Assembly (NCBI RefSeq): GCF_004335085.1
Contig: NZ_RQRS01000003.1
Span: 62,001 to 126,000, forward strand
Source of the DNA: Pedobacter nototheniae
GTDB lineage: Bacteria > Bacteroidota > Bacteroidia > Sphingobacteriales > Sphingobacteriaceae
DNA length: 64,000 nt
Reading direction: 5' to 3'
In this document: positions 62,870-64,000 of the stretch, one piece after another
How the letters are laid out: each line of letters opens with the position of its first letter
Numbering within the stretch: the stretch's first letter is position 1
Made by a program: the position numbers and the translations under genes
Notes under the pieces: model-generated
What the model saw: the letters and a program-made list of their open reading frames with translations, nothing else
What the model was told of the DNA's origin: nothing
The model's database searches: none

Positions 62870-63958
62870 ATGCAGTATTTAGATCAAGCTTTTGGTTACA
62901 CAATTCCTTTGTTTTTAAAGAATTTTCTTATAGCAGGTATTGCCGTTTTTGCTGGGATTTTGATAACCTATATTATTCATAAAATCTTTCTTGTTCTTTC
63001 TAAATGGTGGGATTTCATTCTTATTAAATCTACTATTAAACATTTGAGAGGGCCATTTAGCATTTTTATTCCACTGTTATTACTCAACTTTTCTCTATCA
63101 TTTATGGATCTGCAAACTATTTTTAGAAATCCGCTTTCGAAAATAGTTGAGGTGGCGCTTACCATTACGTTTGCTTATATTTTGATTCGCATTATTAATG
63201 TTTTTGAGGATTATTTTTATCTCAAATATGATTTGAATAAGGAGAATAATTTGAAGGAACGTAAAATAAGGACGCAAATGCAGTTTATCCGCAGAATTAT
63301 TGTTTCGTTAATTATTCTGGTTACCATTTCTATTATTTTATTAAGCTTTGAAAGTATGCGTAAAATAGGCGCAGGCTTGCTAACTGGAGTGGGTATAGGT
63401 GGAATTATTATCGGTTTCGCTGCCCAAAAATCATTGGGTAATTTGCTAGCTGGCTTTCAGATCGCTTTTACACAACCAATACGAATTGACGATGTTTTAA
63501 TCGTTGAAGGAGAATGGGGGAGGGTGGAAGAAATTACATTAACATACGTTGTTGTAAGTATTTGGGACCAAAGAAGGTTAATTTTGCCTATAACTTATTT
63601 TATAGAAAAACCTTTTCAAAATTGGACGCGTGTATCTGCGGATTTGTTGGGTACTGTATTTCTATATCTGGATTATACCATTCCGATAGAGCCTTTAAGG
63701 CAAGAGTTAACCCGATTGCTTACTACAAATTCACTTTGGGATAAAAGAGTAAATGTAGTTCAGGTTACGGATAGCAATAAAGATGGATCAATTGAAGTGC
63801 GTTTTTTGATGAGTGCGGCAAACTCATCAAGGGCTTTTGATTTACGCTGTTATGTTAGAGAGCAGATGATTGCTTTTATTCAAACCAATTATCCTCAGGG
63901 TTTACCAAAGAAAAGATTGGAGTTTAAAGAAAATATCCAGTCACCAAATATGTTTTAG
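62870..63958 (+). CDS. MscS family mechanosensitive ion channel
   Basis: 362 residues from the ATG of MQYLDQAFGY (TTG one codon earlier is the alternative). Four or so N-terminal membrane helices precede the pore-lining helix and the MscS beta-domain, seen in LTGVGIGGIIIGFAAQKSLG, NLLAGFQIAFTQPIRIDDVL and WGRVEEITLTYVVVSIWDQR. The C-terminal alpha/beta domain is typical. The channel opens under membrane tension and releases solutes in hypo-osmotic shock. A terminator hairpin overlaps its last codons. Confidence 0.93.
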   Translation: MQYLDQAFGYTIPLFLKNFLIAGIAVFAGILITYIIHKIFLVLSKWWDFILIKSTIKHLRGPFSIFIPLLLLNFSLSFMDLQTIFRNPLSKIVEVALTITFAYILIRIINVFEDYFYLKYDLNKENNLKERKIRTQMQFIRRIIVSLIILVTISIILLSFESMRKIGAGLLTGVGIGGIIIGFAAQKSLGNLLAGFQIAFTQPIRIDDVLIVEGEWGRVEEITLTYVVVSIWDQRRLILPITYFIEKPFQNWTRVSADLLGTVFLYLDYTIPIEPLRQELTRLLTTNSLWDKRVNVVQVTDSNKDGSIEVRFLMSAANSSRAFDLRCYVREQMIAFIQTNYPQGLPKKRLEFKENIQSPNMF

Positions 63959-63976
63959 TGACTGGATATTTATTTT
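63931..63976 (+). terminator. Terminator overlapping the end of the MscS gene
   Basis: AAATATCCAGTCAC (63931-63944) and GTGACTGGATATTT (63958-63971) pair perfectly over 14 bp; the T-rich ATTTTATTT follows. The left arm lies in the last codons and the stop codon is in the loop. Confidence 0.8.
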
Positions 63977-64000
63977 ATTTAAACATTCCTTTAAGCTTAG

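Overview
The window comes from an AT-rich member of the Bacteroidota, most likely a Pedobacter-like Sphingobacteriaceae. Evidence: the type IX secretion/gliding protein SprA next to ruvA and gcvH, SusC/Oar-like carboxypeptidase-regulatory plus beta-barrel outer membrane proteins, a DUF4292 lipoprotein beside EnvC and TatA proteins, promoters of the Bacteroidota form TTTG-N19/20-TAnnTTTG, and start sites that almost all lack a Shine-Dalgarno (SD) sequence. No mobile element, phage or CRISPR array is seen; most of the window is ordinary core chromosome.

Layout. 1-7.9 kb, mostly minus strand: a lipoprotein cut by the window edge, comF, two unknown envelope proteins, rlmN, a DUF3995 membrane protein, rluF, an FMN reductase, a DinB protein and a WYL regulator. 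8.0-12.8 kb: a hybrid histidine kinase with HPt domain facing a sigma-54 response regulator, then two tandem small secreted paralogues. 13.1-25.5 kb, plus strand: tRNA-Thr, an amidohydrolase, a gene remnant, nitronate monooxygenase, acylphosphatase, a flippase, dut, a TPR protein, a DUF4292 lipoprotein, an EnvC-type amidase activator, two TatA proteins, gatA and a LysM lytic transglycosylase followed by a 21-bp tandem repeat. 26-39.8 kb: a Tat-exported phospholipase C, maeB, ruvA, sprA, gcvH, vanZ and a tiny lipoprotein. 39.9-48.1 kb: two tandem large outer membrane proteins and feoAB. 48.2-50.4 kb: an Lrp regulator, a small RNA locus and a LacI regulator. 50.5-62 kb, minus strand: frr, pyrH, an accessory block (lipoprotein, TonB-dependent receptor, class II phosphodiesterase, nagA) and the operon rplM-rpsI-rpsB-tsf. 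62.3-64 kb: a Cys-rich secreted protein and an MscS channel.

The most exciting object is the RNA-only transcription unit at about 48.83-49.30 kb. It has its own consensus promoter and terminator and holds two tRNA-like RNAs with a tRNA-Leu/Ser-type (class II) body. The acceptor stem, the variable-arm base stem and an extra mini-hairpin all show compensatory base changes between the two copies, so the folds are under selection. The variable arms are enlarged to very different lengths. The anticodon-loop region does not look like a decoding loop: both copies carry the same ten-base loop containing UCCUU, inside CCUCCUU, which is the anti-Shine-Dalgarno core of 16S rRNA. In a phylum that mostly ignores SD sequences, these look like regulatory RNAs that could bind SD-bearing mRNAs or mimic the 16S tail. 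The one strong SD noticed among the starts inspected here precedes rpsB (ribosomal protein S2).
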